From the NCBI GenBank assembly GCA_050633665.1, contig JBOEGY010000002.1:434001-498000 (forward strand): a stretch of DNA of 64,000 nucleotides. Reading direction: 5' to 3'. Positions 9,857 to 19,127 of this stretch are shown in pieces. The notes beneath the pieces were generated by a model that saw only the letters and a list, made by a program, of their open reading frames with translations, searched no databases and was not told the origin of the DNA. Within the stretch, counting starts at the first letter, position 1, and every line of letters begins with the position of its first letter. The translations under genes and the position numbers were made by a program. Origin of the DNA: JAUIAI01 sp050633665. Its GTDB lineage: Bacteria; Pseudomonadota; Gammaproteobacteria; Burkholderiales; Burkholderiaceae_E.

Positions 9857-10678
9857 ATGAGCCAGTTACAAAATCTGATCGAAACCGCCTGGGATGCCAG
9901 AGCTGATATCAGCCCCGAAAGTGCCACCGCCGAACTACGCGACGCCGTCACCCAGGCAATTGCCGACCTGGACCAGGGCCGCGCCCGCGTGGCCGAAAAA
10001 ATCGATGGTGAATGGGTTGTGCACCAATGGCTCAAGAAGGCTGTGCTTTTGTCATTCAGGTTACGCGACAACGAGCCGATGCAGGCCGGCAACCTGCAGT
10101 TCTACGACAAAGTCCCGACCAAGTTCGACGGATTCGGCGATGCCGACTTCGGAGCCGGCGGTTATCGGGTTGTGCCACCGGCAGTCGCCCGACGCGGCGC
10201 GTACATCGCTCGCAACGTGGTTTTGATGCCTTCTTATGTGAATATTGGGGCGTATGTCGATGAAGGCACGATGGTAGACACCTGGGCAACAGTCGGTTCC
10301 TGTGCCCAGATTGGTCGCAACGTCCATCTTTCCGGCGGCGTCGGTATCGGCGGGGTTCTTGAGCCTCTCCAGGCCAATCCGACCATTATCGAAGACAACT
10401 GTTTTATCGGGGCCCGCTCAGAAGTCGTCGAGGGGGTCATTGTTGAAGAGAACTCGGTGCTTGCCATGGGCGTGTTTATCAGCCAAAGCACCAAGATTTA
10501 CGAGCGTAGTACCGGTGAAATCCATTACGGCCGGGTGCCTTCAGGCTCTGTCGTTGTACCCGGAAGCCTGCCTTCCAGCGATGGCAAGGTGAGTTTGTAC
10601 TGCGCAGTGATTGTGAAGCGTGTTGATGCGCAGACTCGCGCCAAGACCGCTATTAATGAGCTTTTACGCGGGGATTAA
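9857..10678 (+). CDS. dapD: 2,3,4,5-tetrahydropyridine-2,6-dicarboxylate N-succinyltransferase DapD
   Basis: Transfers succinyl from succinyl-CoA to tetrahydrodipicolinate, the first committed step of the succinylase lysine pathway. 273 residues, the family norm. An N-terminal helical domain (SQLQNLIETAWDARADI) is followed by a left-handed parallel beta-helix of hexapeptide repeats (about 110-250; RNVVLMPSYVNIGAYVDEGT, TVGSCAQIGRNVHLSGGVGI). Its product is the DapC substrate after amination, so the dapC-dapD pair with dapE at 12.3 kb covers three consecutive steps. dapD and dapC are separated by 85 bases; pilU starts 3 bases after dapD. Confidence 0.96.
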   Translation: MSQLQNLIETAWDARADISPESATAELRDAVTQAIADLDQGRARVAEKIDGEWVVHQWLKKAVLLSFRLRDNEPMQAGNLQFYDKVPTKFDGFGDADFGAGGYRVVPPAVARRGAYIARNVVLMPSYVNIGAYVDEGTMVDTWATVGSCAQIGRNVHLSGGVGIGGVLEPLQANPTIIEDNCFIGARSEVVEGVIVEENSVLAMGVFISQSTKIYERSTGEIHYGRVPSGSVVVPGSLPSSDGKVSLYCAVIVKRVDAQTRAKTAINELLRGD

Positions 10679-10681
10679 TGC

Positions 10682-11941
10682 ATGTCGTCCGGCCGAATGG
10701 AAAAACTATTGCACTTCATGGCAGAGAAGAAAGCCTCTGACCTGTTTCTATCGGCCGGATCCCCAGTCCAGATCAAACTGAACGGCGTCACCCGCCCGAT
10801 TAATGAGCAAACGCTCGATCCGGCGATGGTGGAGTCATTGATTCGCGAGATCGTTACCGAACGCCAGTGGCAATCGTTTGATCTCGAACACGAACTCAAT
10901 ATCGGCTATGGCCTGCGTGACGTGGGCAGCTTCCGGGTAAACGTGTTTCAGCAGCGCGGCACGCCAGCGGTTGTGGTCCGATTCATTCCTGGGACAATTC
11001 CTTCTCTTGGCGACCTGAATCTTCCCGAAGAACTCTCAGAACTGGTCTTGGAGAAACGCGGACTGCTGCTGATGGTCGGGGCAACCGGCTCCGGTAAATC
11101 GACCTCGCTGGCTGCGATGATCGACCATCGCAACGAGAACAAACCAGGACACATCCTGACCCTCGAAGATCCGATTGAATTTACCTTCCGGAATAAACGC
11201 TCCATTGTTAACCAGCGCCAGATCGGCACTGATACCGCTTCCATCGATGTCGCGCTGAAAAATGCCATGCGTCAGGCACCGGACTGCATCCTGATCGGCG
11301 AAATTCGCGATACCAATGCCATGTCACAGGCTCTGGCCTACGCCCAGTCAGGCCACCTGGTGCTGGCCACTATGCATGCGAACAACTCCAATCACGCGCT
11401 AAACCGTATCATCAGCTTTTATTCGCCGGAAAACCGGCGGGCACTGCTATCCGATATGGCAGCGACCCTTAAAGCGGTGGTTTCGCAACGCCTGGTGAAG
11501 TCCAATACCGGCGGACGCATACCGGCTGTCGAGGTCATGCTGAATACCCGCCTGATTGCCGAATTAATCGAACAAGCCCGCCTGACCGAAGTCAAAGACG
11601 CGATGGAAAAGAGCCTGGCACCCGGCTCGGTGACCTTCGATCAGTCACTGGCCCGCCTGGTCCGCCAGAAGCTGATTTCCAAGCAAGACGCGATGGCCAA
11701 TGCGGATTCCCCAACGAATCTGCTCTGGAACCTGGAGAACGTTGCCGCGCCCGAAGGAGAGGCCCCACCCAGCCAGCCGGACCAGTCACCAGGCTCGGCG
11801 CGGGCCCTTATCGCCGGCCAGGAAGTGACCGGAGACCCTGCGGTTGATGCGATCTCGGCGCTCCGGGGCGCCGATGTGGCAGAATCCGAGGCAGAATCTG
11901 AAAACAACCCTTCCTTCTCTGACTTCCTACTGAATGTCTGA
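10682..11941 (+). CDS. pilU: PilU-like type IV pilus retraction ATPase
   Basis: Hexameric ATPase of the PilT/PilU family that powers pilus disassembly, normally with PilT. 419 residues. Walker A is GATGSGKSTSLAAMI; the Asp box is ILTLEDPIEF; Walker B is DCILIGEIRD; the His box is HLVLATMHANNSNHALNRI. The N-terminus (MEKLLHFMAEKKASDLFLSAG) and the overall pattern fit PilU better than PilT. The start at 10682 uses a GGGG site overlapping the dapD stop; an internal ATG at 10697 is an alternative. The tail beyond residue 365 is Pro/Ala/Glu-rich and longer than usual. It sits inside the dap cluster with no pilT or other pilus gene in the window. Confidence 0.88.
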   Translation: MSSGRMEKLLHFMAEKKASDLFLSAGSPVQIKLNGVTRPINEQTLDPAMVESLIREIVTERQWQSFDLEHELNIGYGLRDVGSFRVNVFQQRGTPAVVVRFIPGTIPSLGDLNLPEELSELVLEKRGLLLMVGATGSGKSTSLAAMIDHRNENKPGHILTLEDPIEFTFRNKRSIVNQRQIGTDTASIDVALKNAMRQAPDCILIGEIRDTNAMSQALAYAQSGHLVLATMHANNSNHALNRIISFYSPENRRALLSDMAATLKAVVSQRLVKSNTGGRIPAVEVMLNTRLIAELIEQARLTEVKDAMEKSLAPGSVTFDQSLARLVRQKLISKQDAMANADSPTNLLWNLENVAAPEGEAPPSQPDQSPGSARALIAGQEVTGDPAVDAISALRGADVAESEAESENNPSFSDFLLNV

Positions 11942-11944
11942 TTC

Positions 11945-12310
11945 ATGACCGGCGTTACCCTCTACGGAATCAGGAATTGCGACCAAGTCCGCAAAGCCCG
12001 AAAACTACTGGACAAGCATCAAATCGAGTACCGTTTTCATGACTTTCGTGCCGACGGACTGGAACCGGTATTGCTCGACCAATGGTTTAAACATGTTCCC
12101 TGGGATGCGCTTCTCAACCGCCGGGGGACAACTTGGCGCAAAATGCCGGAATCGACTCGCCAGAGCATTGTCGATCAGCAAACGGCTCGCGCTGCAATGG
12201 TGGCTGAACCAACACTGATTCGCCGCCCGGTATTAACTGCCGGCGACGATGTTCTGGTGGGATTTTCTGAAACGGTGTACGCCCGTACCCTGAACCTGCC
12301 TGAATCCTGA
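11945..12310 (+). CDS. yffB: ArsC/Spx-family protein YffB
   Basis: Small thioredoxin-fold protein of the arsenate reductase-like Spx/MgsR/YffB group, 121 residues. The N-terminal signature LYGIRNCDQVRKARKLL has a single cysteine (Cys12), the YffB arrangement, instead of the Cys-X5-Arg loop of true arsenate reductase. RRPVLTAGDDVLVGF near the C-terminus is also typical. The role is unproven; glutathione-dependent thiol reduction has been proposed for the family. It overlaps dapE by one base (TGATG). The yffB-dapE order is found in E. coli and many other proteobacteria, so this is conserved context and not an arsenic gene. Confidence 0.88.
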   Translation: MTGVTLYGIRNCDQVRKARKLLDKHQIEYRFHDFRADGLEPVLLDQWFKHVPWDALLNRRGTTWRKMPESTRQSIVDQQTARAAMVAEPTLIRRPVLTAGDDVLVGFSETVYARTLNLPES

Positions 12311-13443
12311 TGACCGCTGACCCTGTTCTCGACCTAACCCGCCAACTCATCGCGCTAAGGTCGGTAACACCCGATGACGCCGGTTGCCTGCCCCTGATCG
12401 CCAAACGTCTCGAAGCGGTGGGTTTTACCTGCGACCTCCTCCCGTTTGGCGATACGCTCAATCTCTGGGCCAGACTCACTGGCGCCGAAGCTGGCCCGCT
12501 CCTGGCGCTGGCCGGCCATACCGATGTCGTTCCGACCGGGCCTCTGGACCAATGGGACACAGACCCGTTCACCCCGACCGAAAAAGACGGCCTGTTGTAC
12601 GGTCGTGGCGCCGCCGACATGAAGGCGTCACTAGCTGCATTCGTCGTGGCCAGCGAAGAGTTCGCCCGCACCCGGCAGCCCAAAGGCTCGCTGGCTCTGC
12701 TCCTGACTTCTGACGAAGAAGGGCCGGCAACCGATGGCACCGTCCGGGTGGTTGACTGGCTGCGCGACCAACAAATCAACCTTGACTACTGCATCGTGGG
12801 CGAGCCTACCTCTGGGGCGCGCTTCGGAGACACCATCAAGAACGGTCGGCGTGGTTCACTCTCGGGCAAATTGACGGTTATTGGTGTGCAAGGCCATATT
12901 GCTTATCCACACTTGGCGCAGAACCCGGTTCATCTGCTGGCACCAGCGCTGACCGAACTTAGCCAGACCGTCTGGGATGAGGGCAATGAATTTTTCCCGG
13001 CGACAACCTGGCAGGTCTCGAACATCCATGCCGGCACCGGCGCATCCAACATCATTCCCGGGAACTGTGTCGTTGATTTCAACTTTCGGTTTTCAACCGA
13101 ATCAACGGCCGACGGGCTCAAACAACGTGTGACCGAAATCCTGCAACGCCACGGCGTTACCTTCGAGATAACCTGGAGACTCTCAGGTAATCCGTTCCTG
13201 ACCCAACCCGGCGCGCTTTCAGAGGCGCTGCAACAGTCAATTGAGCAGCATACGAAATGCCAGGCTGAACTATCGACCACCGGCGGTACCTCTGACGGCC
13301 GGTTTATCGCCAGCATCTGCGAGCAAGTGGTCGAATTCGGCCCTCGCAACGCAAGCATCCACAAGGTAAATGAGCATGTCTGCATTGCAGACTTAGAACC
13401 GCTCAAAAACATCTACCGGACGACGTTCGAGAAGTTGCTTTAG
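12310..13443 (+). CDS. dapE: Succinyl-diaminopimelate desuccinylase DapE
   Basis: Dinuclear zinc M20 hydrolase that removes succinate from N-succinyl-LL-diaminopimelate, giving LL-DAP for lysine and cell wall. 377 residues, family length. Metal-site motifs are GHTDVVPTGP (His and the following Asp), GRGAADMKASLAAF, and the catalytic/metal glutamates in LTSDEEGPATDGT; IKNGRRGSLSG and STTGGTSDGRFI belong to the substrate site. Translation is coupled to yffB upstream, and its TAG touches the start region of prmB. Confidence 0.96.
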   Translation: MTADPVLDLTRQLIALRSVTPDDAGCLPLIAKRLEAVGFTCDLLPFGDTLNLWARLTGAEAGPLLALAGHTDVVPTGPLDQWDTDPFTPTEKDGLLYGRGAADMKASLAAFVVASEEFARTRQPKGSLALLLTSDEEGPATDGTVRVVDWLRDQQINLDYCIVGEPTSGARFGDTIKNGRRGSLSGKLTVIGVQGHIAYPHLAQNPVHLLAPALTELSQTVWDEGNEFFPATTWQVSNIHAGTGASNIIPGNCVVDFNFRFSTESTADGLKQRVTEILQRHGVTFEITWRLSGNPFLTQPGALSEALQQSIEQHTKCQAELSTTGGTSDGRFIASICEQVVEFGPRNASIHKVNEHVCIADLEPLKNIYRTTFEKLL

Positions 13444-13469
13444 TGCGGTCATTTGATTCAAAGACTGCG

Positions 13470-14441
13470 ATGACATCAGACACCCCGATACCTCGCCAGG
13501 CCTTTGATCTGGCCGAAGCGGCAAAAACCGTCGAGACGATTCACGACCTCGTGCGGGTCGGCGTCTCTGCTTTCACGGCAGCCAACTTATCTTACGGCCA
13601 CGGTACCAGCGGTGCGTACGACGAATCGGTCGCACTGGTACTCTGGGCGCTTCACCTACCCCCTGATTCGCCTGACATTTTGTTTGCCGCCCGCGTAACA
13701 CCTGCCGAAACCGCGCTGTCGATCCAAGCCATGACAAGCCGGATTAACTCGCGGGCGCCACTGGGTTACATCACTGGCGAAACCTGGTTCCGAGGGCTGC
13801 GCTTTCTCAGTGACCGCCGCGCACTGATCCCGCGCTCACTGTTGGTTGAAGCCATGCAAGAGAGTCTGACAGACTGGCTTGAAATCCATCAGCCGGAATG
13901 GTTTGACCTCCCGCTTCAAGACCGCAACATTCTCGACCTATGCACCGGTGGCGGCAGTGTAGCCATCCATGCAGCCCTCCAGTTTCCCAGCGCTGCGGTC
14001 ACCGCAGTCGATATTGACGCGCAGGCACTCGCCTTGTGTCGTGAAAACCTGGCGCTGCATAACCTCTCGGAGCAGGTCGTCTTGTGTCAGTCAGACTTAT
14101 TCGACAAGGTCACGGCACCGGCCCGATTTGACCTGGTTCTCAGCAACCCCCCATATGTGCCGACAGCCAGCATGGCACGGCTACCTGACGAGTTTCAAGC
14201 AGAACCCGAGATCGCCCTGGCCGCTGGCACAGACGGCATGCAGGTGATCAAGAATATTCTTACCCAGACGACAGACAGACTCACCCCGGACGGCTTGCTA
14301 ATCCTTGAAATCGGCCATCAGATCGACGACTTCCTTGCAGCCTTCCCGGGCCTGTCATTTGCCGCGTTGGCCGTTGACGCCGGCGATGAAATGATTCTTC
14401 TGATGACCTCCGACCAACTGCGCGAAGCTGCCATCCAATGA
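13470..14441 (+). CDS. prmB: Ribosomal protein L3 N5-glutamine methyltransferase PrmB
   Basis: SAM-dependent enzyme that methylates the side-chain amide of a glutamine in ribosomal protein L3. The Rossmann SAM motif is ILDLCTGGGSVAIHAA, the acidic loop VTAVDIDAQAL, and the catalytic NPPY motif DLVLSNPPYVP. The PrmB-type N-terminus has the NLSYGHGT motif, which separates it from the release-factor methylase PrmC. I chose the ATG at 13470 (323 residues); a GTG at 13443 overlapping the dapE stop would add nine residues. It overlaps yheS by ATGA. Confidence 0.92.
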   Translation: MTSDTPIPRQAFDLAEAAKTVETIHDLVRVGVSAFTAANLSYGHGTSGAYDESVALVLWALHLPPDSPDILFAARVTPAETALSIQAMTSRINSRAPLGYITGETWFRGLRFLSDRRALIPRSLLVEAMQESLTDWLEIHQPEWFDLPLQDRNILDLCTGGGSVAIHAALQFPSAAVTAVDIDAQALALCRENLALHNLSEQVVLCQSDLFDKVTAPARFDLVLSNPPYVPTASMARLPDEFQAEPEIALAAGTDGMQVIKNILTQTTDRLTPDGLLILEIGHQIDDFLAAFPGLSFAALAVDAGDEMILLMTSDQLREAAIQ

Positions 14442-16366
14442 TTCGTTTCAAAGATCTGACCATTTCCCGGGGCGGCATCAACCTGCTCGAAAATATTGAA
14501 GTCGCAATAGTTCCGGGCGAGAAGCTGGCGATCATCGGACCTAACGGGGCGGGTAAAACAACCCTGATGCGGGCGCTGACCGGTGAAGTCCTGGCCGACG
14601 GTGGAGACATTGAGATGGCGAGCATGACTACCGTCGTGTTAACCCAGCAGCCCCCCTCAAGCACGCTGCCGGCATGGCAACATGTGGTGGCGACCGACCC
14701 TGCCCTGACGGCCGCCAACGATGCTCTCGCTGTTGCGAATGAACAAGACGACGGCCTGGCCATTGCCCAGGCGCTGGATGCCTGGCAGCTCGCCGGCGGT
14801 GCGGACGCCGAAGCCCGTTGCAAAGAGTTGCTGCATGGCCTGGGGTTCGGACACCAAATGGCCAACCAGGCGGTCGATCAGTTGTCCGGTGGCTGGCGAA
14901 TGCGTCTGAACCTGGCGTCATGCCTGTTTCGCCCCAGTGAATTGATGCTGCTGGATGAACCGACCAACCACCTCGATCTTGATGCGATTTTGTGGCTTGA
15001 ACGCAGACTGCGGCGCTACGAAGGCACTTTGCTGGTTATTTCGCACGATCGGGACTTTCTTGATGGCGTCGTGGACGGCACGCTGTCAATCGAAAACAAA
15101 GACTTGCGCCGTTATCGCGGCGGCTACAGCGCCTGCGAACGACAGCGTGCTGAACGGGCGCAACATGAACAGCGCTCGGCCGAGCAGACCAAACGCCAGG
15201 CCGACCACCTGCAACAGTTTATTGATCGTTTCCGCGCCCAGGCAAACAAGGCACGACAGGTGCAGAGCCGCATCAAGGCGATGGAAAAACTCCAGGTCGC
15301 CGCGCCATTGCAAGCCTCACGCAAACTGCGCCTGGCCTTGCCGGATGTGGGCAATCTACCCAACCCGGTGATGCACACAGAACATCTCAGCGCGGGCTAT
15401 GACAATAAGCCCCTGCTGGATAACATCACACTCAAGGTCGAACGCGGCGACCGGATCGGCATTCTCGGTCGTAATGGCCAGGGCAAAACAACGCTAATCC
15501 GAACCCTGATCGGCAATCTGGCGCCGGTTGCCGGCCTGCTTCAGGCCTCGCCGCAAGTCAGGGTTTCCTATTTCGAGCAGGATGCGGTCGATCACCTGCC
15601 AGCCCAGGACTCACCGCTGGATTACCTGCGCCGGGAAACACTACGTCACCGCAGCGTCGCCCCGCCGGACAGCGAATTACGCGGCTGGCTGGGACGCTTT
15701 GGTTTTGCCCAGGAAGATGCACTGCGGGCCATCGGGCCGATGTCGGGCGGCGAACGCGCCCGATTGGTGTTATCTGCGATCCTCTGGTCAAAACCCCAAT
15801 GGCTGGTTCTTGATGAACCAACCAATCACCTCGATGGTGATACCCGAGACTCACTAACAGAGGCTCTACTGGACTTCTCTGGGGTCCTGATGGTCGTCTC
15901 TCATGACCGTTATCTACTGCGCGCCTGCGTTGACCGGTTTCTACTGGTCAACAACGGTCTGGTCAGTGAATTTGACGGTGATCTTGACGACTACGCCAAA
16001 CTGCTCGCGGAGGGGGCAACTGCTGCCCGACAATCCGGTGGGTCAGGCAAACCGGGCCAGGCAGTCGACGGCCGCTCCAAGAAGGAGCAACGTCGCGATG
16101 CAGCCAACAAGCGCGCCGAACAAGCCGCCAGGCTCAAACCCCTGCGCCGGAAAATCAACGCCCTGGATGCGCAGATGGACCGCCTTGGTCGCCAGATCGA
16201 GGCATTGGACAAACAGCTCAGCGACCCTGAAATCTACGAAAACAACGAGCAACTGACGCAACTAAATCGCGAACGGGCTAACCGCGTCAGCGAGCGCGAA
16301 ACCCTGGAACTGGAGTGGCTGGATCTGGCCGGCCAACTCGAAGCAGAATCATCGCCGGCGGAGTAA
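14438..16366 (+). CDS. yheS: ABC-F ATPase, YheS-like
   Basis: Soluble ABC-F protein with two ATPase domains and no membrane segments, 642 residues. Domain 1 has GPNGAGKTTLM, LSGGWRMRLNLA and LMLLDEPTNHLDLDA. A charged linker (AEQTKRQADHLQQF ... FRAQANKARQVQSR), the P-site tRNA interaction motif region of ABC-Fs, leads to domain 2 (GRNGQGKTTLIR, MSGGERARLVLS, LVLDEPTNHLDGD). A C-terminal Arg/Lys-rich coiled coil follows (about 545-640). ABC-F proteins bind the ribosomal E site and relieve stalled or difficult translation. The domain pattern and the N-terminal MIRFKDLTISRGG match YheS rather than EttA or Uup. It is translationally coupled to prmB, another ribosome-related gene. Confidence 0.9.
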   Translation: MIRFKDLTISRGGINLLENIEVAIVPGEKLAIIGPNGAGKTTLMRALTGEVLADGGDIEMASMTTVVLTQQPPSSTLPAWQHVVATDPALTAANDALAVANEQDDGLAIAQALDAWQLAGGADAEARCKELLHGLGFGHQMANQAVDQLSGGWRMRLNLASCLFRPSELMLLDEPTNHLDLDAILWLERRLRRYEGTLLVISHDRDFLDGVVDGTLSIENKDLRRYRGGYSACERQRAERAQHEQRSAEQTKRQADHLQQFIDRFRAQANKARQVQSRIKAMEKLQVAAPLQASRKLRLALPDVGNLPNPVMHTEHLSAGYDNKPLLDNITLKVERGDRIGILGRNGQGKTTLIRTLIGNLAPVAGLLQASPQVRVSYFEQDAVDHLPAQDSPLDYLRRETLRHRSVAPPDSELRGWLGRFGFAQEDALRAIGPMSGGERARLVLSAILWSKPQWLVLDEPTNHLDGDTRDSLTEALLDFSGVLMVVSHDRYLLRACVDRFLLVNNGLVSEFDGDLDDYAKLLAEGATAARQSGGSGKPGQAVDGRSKKEQRRDAANKRAEQAARLKPLRRKINALDAQMDRLGRQIEALDKQLSDPEIYENNEQLTQLNRERANRVSERETLELEWLDLAGQLEAESSPAE

Positions 16367-16438
16367 GACACAACAAACTCGACGATTCAGAGACCCTGAT
16401 AAACTGGTTGATTACCTGTAATTCTACTCTGACCAAAT

Positions 16439-17977
16439 ATGAACGCAGCATCAAAGAGTGTCCGCAGCGCTGTCATCGGCACTGGCGCAATGGGTCGCGG
16501 TATCGCCCAGATTCTGGCCCTGGGTGGTCATACGGTTGGCTTGTACGACCAACAGGCTGATGCAGTAAGCAATGCGATCGAGTCCCTGCGAAAAGTTTTT
16601 GCCCGACTGGTCGAAAAAGGCAAGTTACCAGCGGCCGAAGCCGAGCAGGCGCTCAACCGACTGCAACCGGTTGCAAAACTCGAAGATCTCTCCGAAAGCG
16701 AGTTGGTCATCGAGGCCATTCTCGAAAAACTCGAGGTCAAACAAACCCTGTTTCAATCGCTCGAAGCCATTGTTGCCCCGGATGCTGTTTTAGCCAGCAA
16801 CACTTCGTCTTTATCCATCACAGCCATTGCGAGCGGCTGCAAACATCCGGAACGAGTCGCCGGCTACCATTTTTTCAATCCCGTACCGCTGATGAAAGTG
16901 GTCGAGGTTGTCCAAGGCGCCCGTACCGACCCCAAAGTCATCGATCAGCTTTGCGAGCTTGCCAGTCAGATCGGGCATCGCGCGGTCAGAGCTGACGACT
17001 CGCCAGGTTTCATTGTGAACCATGCCGGCCGCGGCTACAGCACAGAGTCACTTAAAGCGCTTGGCGAAGGCGTCGCGAGTGTCCCTGTTATCGACACCAT
17101 CCTGCGCGAACATGTCAACTTTGAAGGCCGGGGATTCCGTCTCGGACCGTTCGAGCTGATGGACTTGACCGGGCTCGATGTCTCCCACCCCGTCATGCTG
17201 TCAATCTCCGAACAGTTTTACACCGAACCCCGTTTCCGCCCATCGACAATCGCGGCCCAACGTTATGCCGCCGGCTTGTTCGGTCGCAAGACATCGGCTG
17301 GCTTCTATGAGTATCAAGACGGCCAGCAGATTAAGTCTGATGCGCCTGAAAGCCCCCCAGCCGCAGTTTCCGGCATACGCGTCTGGGTTGCCCCGGGCCC
17401 CGAGCAGGAACATTTGAACGCAACATGCGAGGCGCTGGGGGCCGCTATCGACAGCGGCGAGCAAGCCGCCCCCGATAGTCTCATTCTGCTCGCACCGCTC
17501 GGTCATGATGCCGCCACGGCCGCCGCCGGTCTCGATGCCACGCGCTGTGTCGCGATCGACACCTTGTTTCCATACGGCCATCAGGCCTGCAAGCGCCGCG
17601 TGTTAATGAAAACGGCGGCCACCCGGCCCGACATCATTGACAGCGCCACCGGCTTGTTTGCCAGCGACGGCGCCAAAGTTAGTGTGTTGCGCGACAGCGC
17701 CGGATTCGTTTCGCAGCGGGTCGTGGCAATGATCATTGCAATCGCCTGCGAAATTGCCCAGCAACGAATTGCCAGCGTCGCTGATATCGACGACGCCGTG
17801 CGCATCGGCCTGGGCTATCCGCTTGGCCCGATATCAATGGGAGACGCACTCGGAGCTGAGCGCGTGCAAACCTTACTGGCCAATCTTCATAGTGTCACTC
17901 TGGACCCGCGTTACCGCCCATCACTCTGGATACAACGCCGTGCGCAGCTTGGGCTGGCGTTGACCACTCAGGACTAA
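16439..17977 (+). CDS. 3-hydroxyacyl-CoA dehydrogenase, PaaH-like two-domain type
   Basis: Oxidises (S)-3-hydroxyacyl-CoA to 3-ketoacyl-CoA with NAD+. 512 residues. The N-terminal Rossmann motif is VIGTGAMGRGIAQIL; the catalytic region holds SNTSSLSITAIA and ERVAGYHFFNPVPLMKVVE, the His-Glu pair of the family. One complete C-terminal domain (PGFIVNHAGRGYSTES ... LGPFELMDLTGLDV) is followed by a degenerate linker (about 300-400) and a second 3HCDH C-terminal domain (SAGFVSQRVVAMIIA ... GYPLGPISMGDALGAE). This duplicated layout is that of PaaH/PaaC-like enzymes, but no phenylacetate gene is nearby. It starts a four-gene set with the kinase, ACAD and GST that follow 13 to 53 bases apart or overlap. 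Confidence 0.9.
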   Translation: MNAASKSVRSAVIGTGAMGRGIAQILALGGHTVGLYDQQADAVSNAIESLRKVFARLVEKGKLPAAEAEQALNRLQPVAKLEDLSESELVIEAILEKLEVKQTLFQSLEAIVAPDAVLASNTSSLSITAIASGCKHPERVAGYHFFNPVPLMKVVEVVQGARTDPKVIDQLCELASQIGHRAVRADDSPGFIVNHAGRGYSTESLKALGEGVASVPVIDTILREHVNFEGRGFRLGPFELMDLTGLDVSHPVMLSISEQFYTEPRFRPSTIAAQRYAAGLFGRKTSAGFYEYQDGQQIKSDAPESPPAAVSGIRVWVAPGPEQEHLNATCEALGAAIDSGEQAAPDSLILLAPLGHDAATAAAGLDATRCVAIDTLFPYGHQACKRRVLMKTAATRPDIIDSATGLFASDGAKVSVLRDSAGFVSQRVVAMIIAIACEIAQQRIASVADIDDAVRIGLGYPLGPISMGDALGAERVQTLLANLHSVTLDPRYRPSLWIQRRAQLGLALTTQD

Positions 17978-17989
17978 TCAGACCAAACA

Positions 17990-19075
17990 ATGTCAAAAGA
18001 AACCGATTCGGCAGATCAAAACGCTCAGTTCTCCGGCACGATGCCGGTTTCCTCGCGTCAGCAATTCGACCTGGACTCCCTACGCGAATACCTCGTGGAC
18101 AAACTCCCCGATACCAAGGGAGAACTTTCTATTGAGCAATTCAAAGGCGGCCAATCCAACCCGACCTTCAAGTTGACCTGGGGTGATCGCTCTTATGTCA
18201 TGCGCTCGAAACCCGGACCAGCAGCAAAACTGCTGCCATCTGCTCATGCTGTAGACCGGGAATACCGGATCATCAATGCATTGGCCAATACCGACGTTCC
18301 CGTGCCGGAAGCTTATTGTCTGTGCGAAGACGAAGACATCGTCGGACGGGCCTTTTACGTGATGGATTTTGTTCAGGGTCGCGTCTTGTGGGAACAAGCG
18401 CTGCCGGGCATGGCCAATTCCGAAAGAGCCGCCATTTATGATGAGATGAACCGCGTCATCGCCGCGCTTCATCAGGTCGATTACAAAGCGCTGGGCCTGG
18501 AAGATTTTGGCCGGCCTGGCAACTATTTTGTCCGGCAGATCAATCGCTGGACCAAGCAGTACAGAGCCTCTGAAACAGAGAAAATCCCGGCAATGGATGA
18601 GTTGATTGCCTGGCTGCCCGAGAACATTCCGGACGGTGAAGAATCCAGTATTGTTCATGGTGATTTCCGGCTCGACAACTTGATCTTCGACCAGAAATCA
18701 AGTCGCGCGTTGGCTGTTCTCGACTGGGAGCTCTCAACTATCGGCCACCCGCTCGCTGATTTTTCCTACCATTGCATGGGTTATCACATTGCCCCGGGAC
18801 AGTTCCGGGGAATCGGCGGACTGGATCACGAGGCGTTGGGCATCCCGAGCGAACAAGACTACATCAAGCGCTACTGCGAACGAACCGGACGCGACGGAGT
18901 CGATCACTGGAACTTCTATTTAGCCTACAACATGTTCAGATTGTCGGGGATCCTGCAGGGAATCATGAAACGGGTGGTGGACGGAACCGCCTCAAACGAC
19001 AAAGCGCGCGAAGCCGGGGCCCGCGCCAGACCATTGGCGGAGATGGGCTGGGCAATCGTTCAGGCAAACCAATAA
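17990..19075 (+). CDS. APH-family phosphotransferase, LvaA / ACAD10-11 kinase-like
   Basis: Kinase-fold protein of the aminoglycoside phosphotransferase family, 361 residues. GGQSNPTFKLTWG is the nucleotide-loop region, MRSKPGPAAKLLPSAHAVDR holds the ATP lysine (about Lys74) and the motif shared with the kinase domain of ACAD10/11, IVHGDFRLDNLIFD carries the catalytic Asp225 and Asn230, and LAVLDWELSTIGHPLAD carries the metal Asp245. It is adjacent to an ACAD11-like dehydrogenase; in animals these two domains are fused. In Pseudomonas putida the homologous LvaA phosphorylates 4-hydroxyvaleryl-CoA. I infer a 4-hydroxyacyl-CoA kinase, not antibiotic resistance. Confidence 0.82.
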   Translation: MSKETDSADQNAQFSGTMPVSSRQQFDLDSLREYLVDKLPDTKGELSIEQFKGGQSNPTFKLTWGDRSYVMRSKPGPAAKLLPSAHAVDREYRIINALANTDVPVPEAYCLCEDEDIVGRAFYVMDFVQGRVLWEQALPGMANSERAAIYDEMNRVIAALHQVDYKALGLEDFGRPGNYFVRQINRWTKQYRASETEKIPAMDELIAWLPENIPDGEESSIVHGDFRLDNLIFDQKSSRALAVLDWELSTIGHPLADFSYHCMGYHIAPGQFRGIGGLDHEALGIPSEQDYIKRYCERTGRDGVDHWNFYLAYNMFRLSGILQGIMKRVVDGTASNDKAREAGARARPLAEMGWAIVQANQ

Positions 19076-19127
19076 CTCCAGCAGCCGTCCTGAGACGCGC
19101 TGGCAAACCTCTATCGGAGACAAGACC

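Noticed and set aside
11945..12310. Arsenate reductase / arsenic resistance
   Set aside because: Single-cysteine YffB-type signature and the conserved yffB-dapE context; no ars genes nearby.
12114..12779. 221-codon open frame antisense to yffB-dapE
   Set aside because: Ser/Arg-rich shadow of two well-supported genes.
17990..19075. Aminoglycoside resistance gene
   Set aside because: The APH fold is present, but the motif set and the ACAD neighbour fit the LvaA / ACAD10-11 kinase group, not antibiotic kinases.
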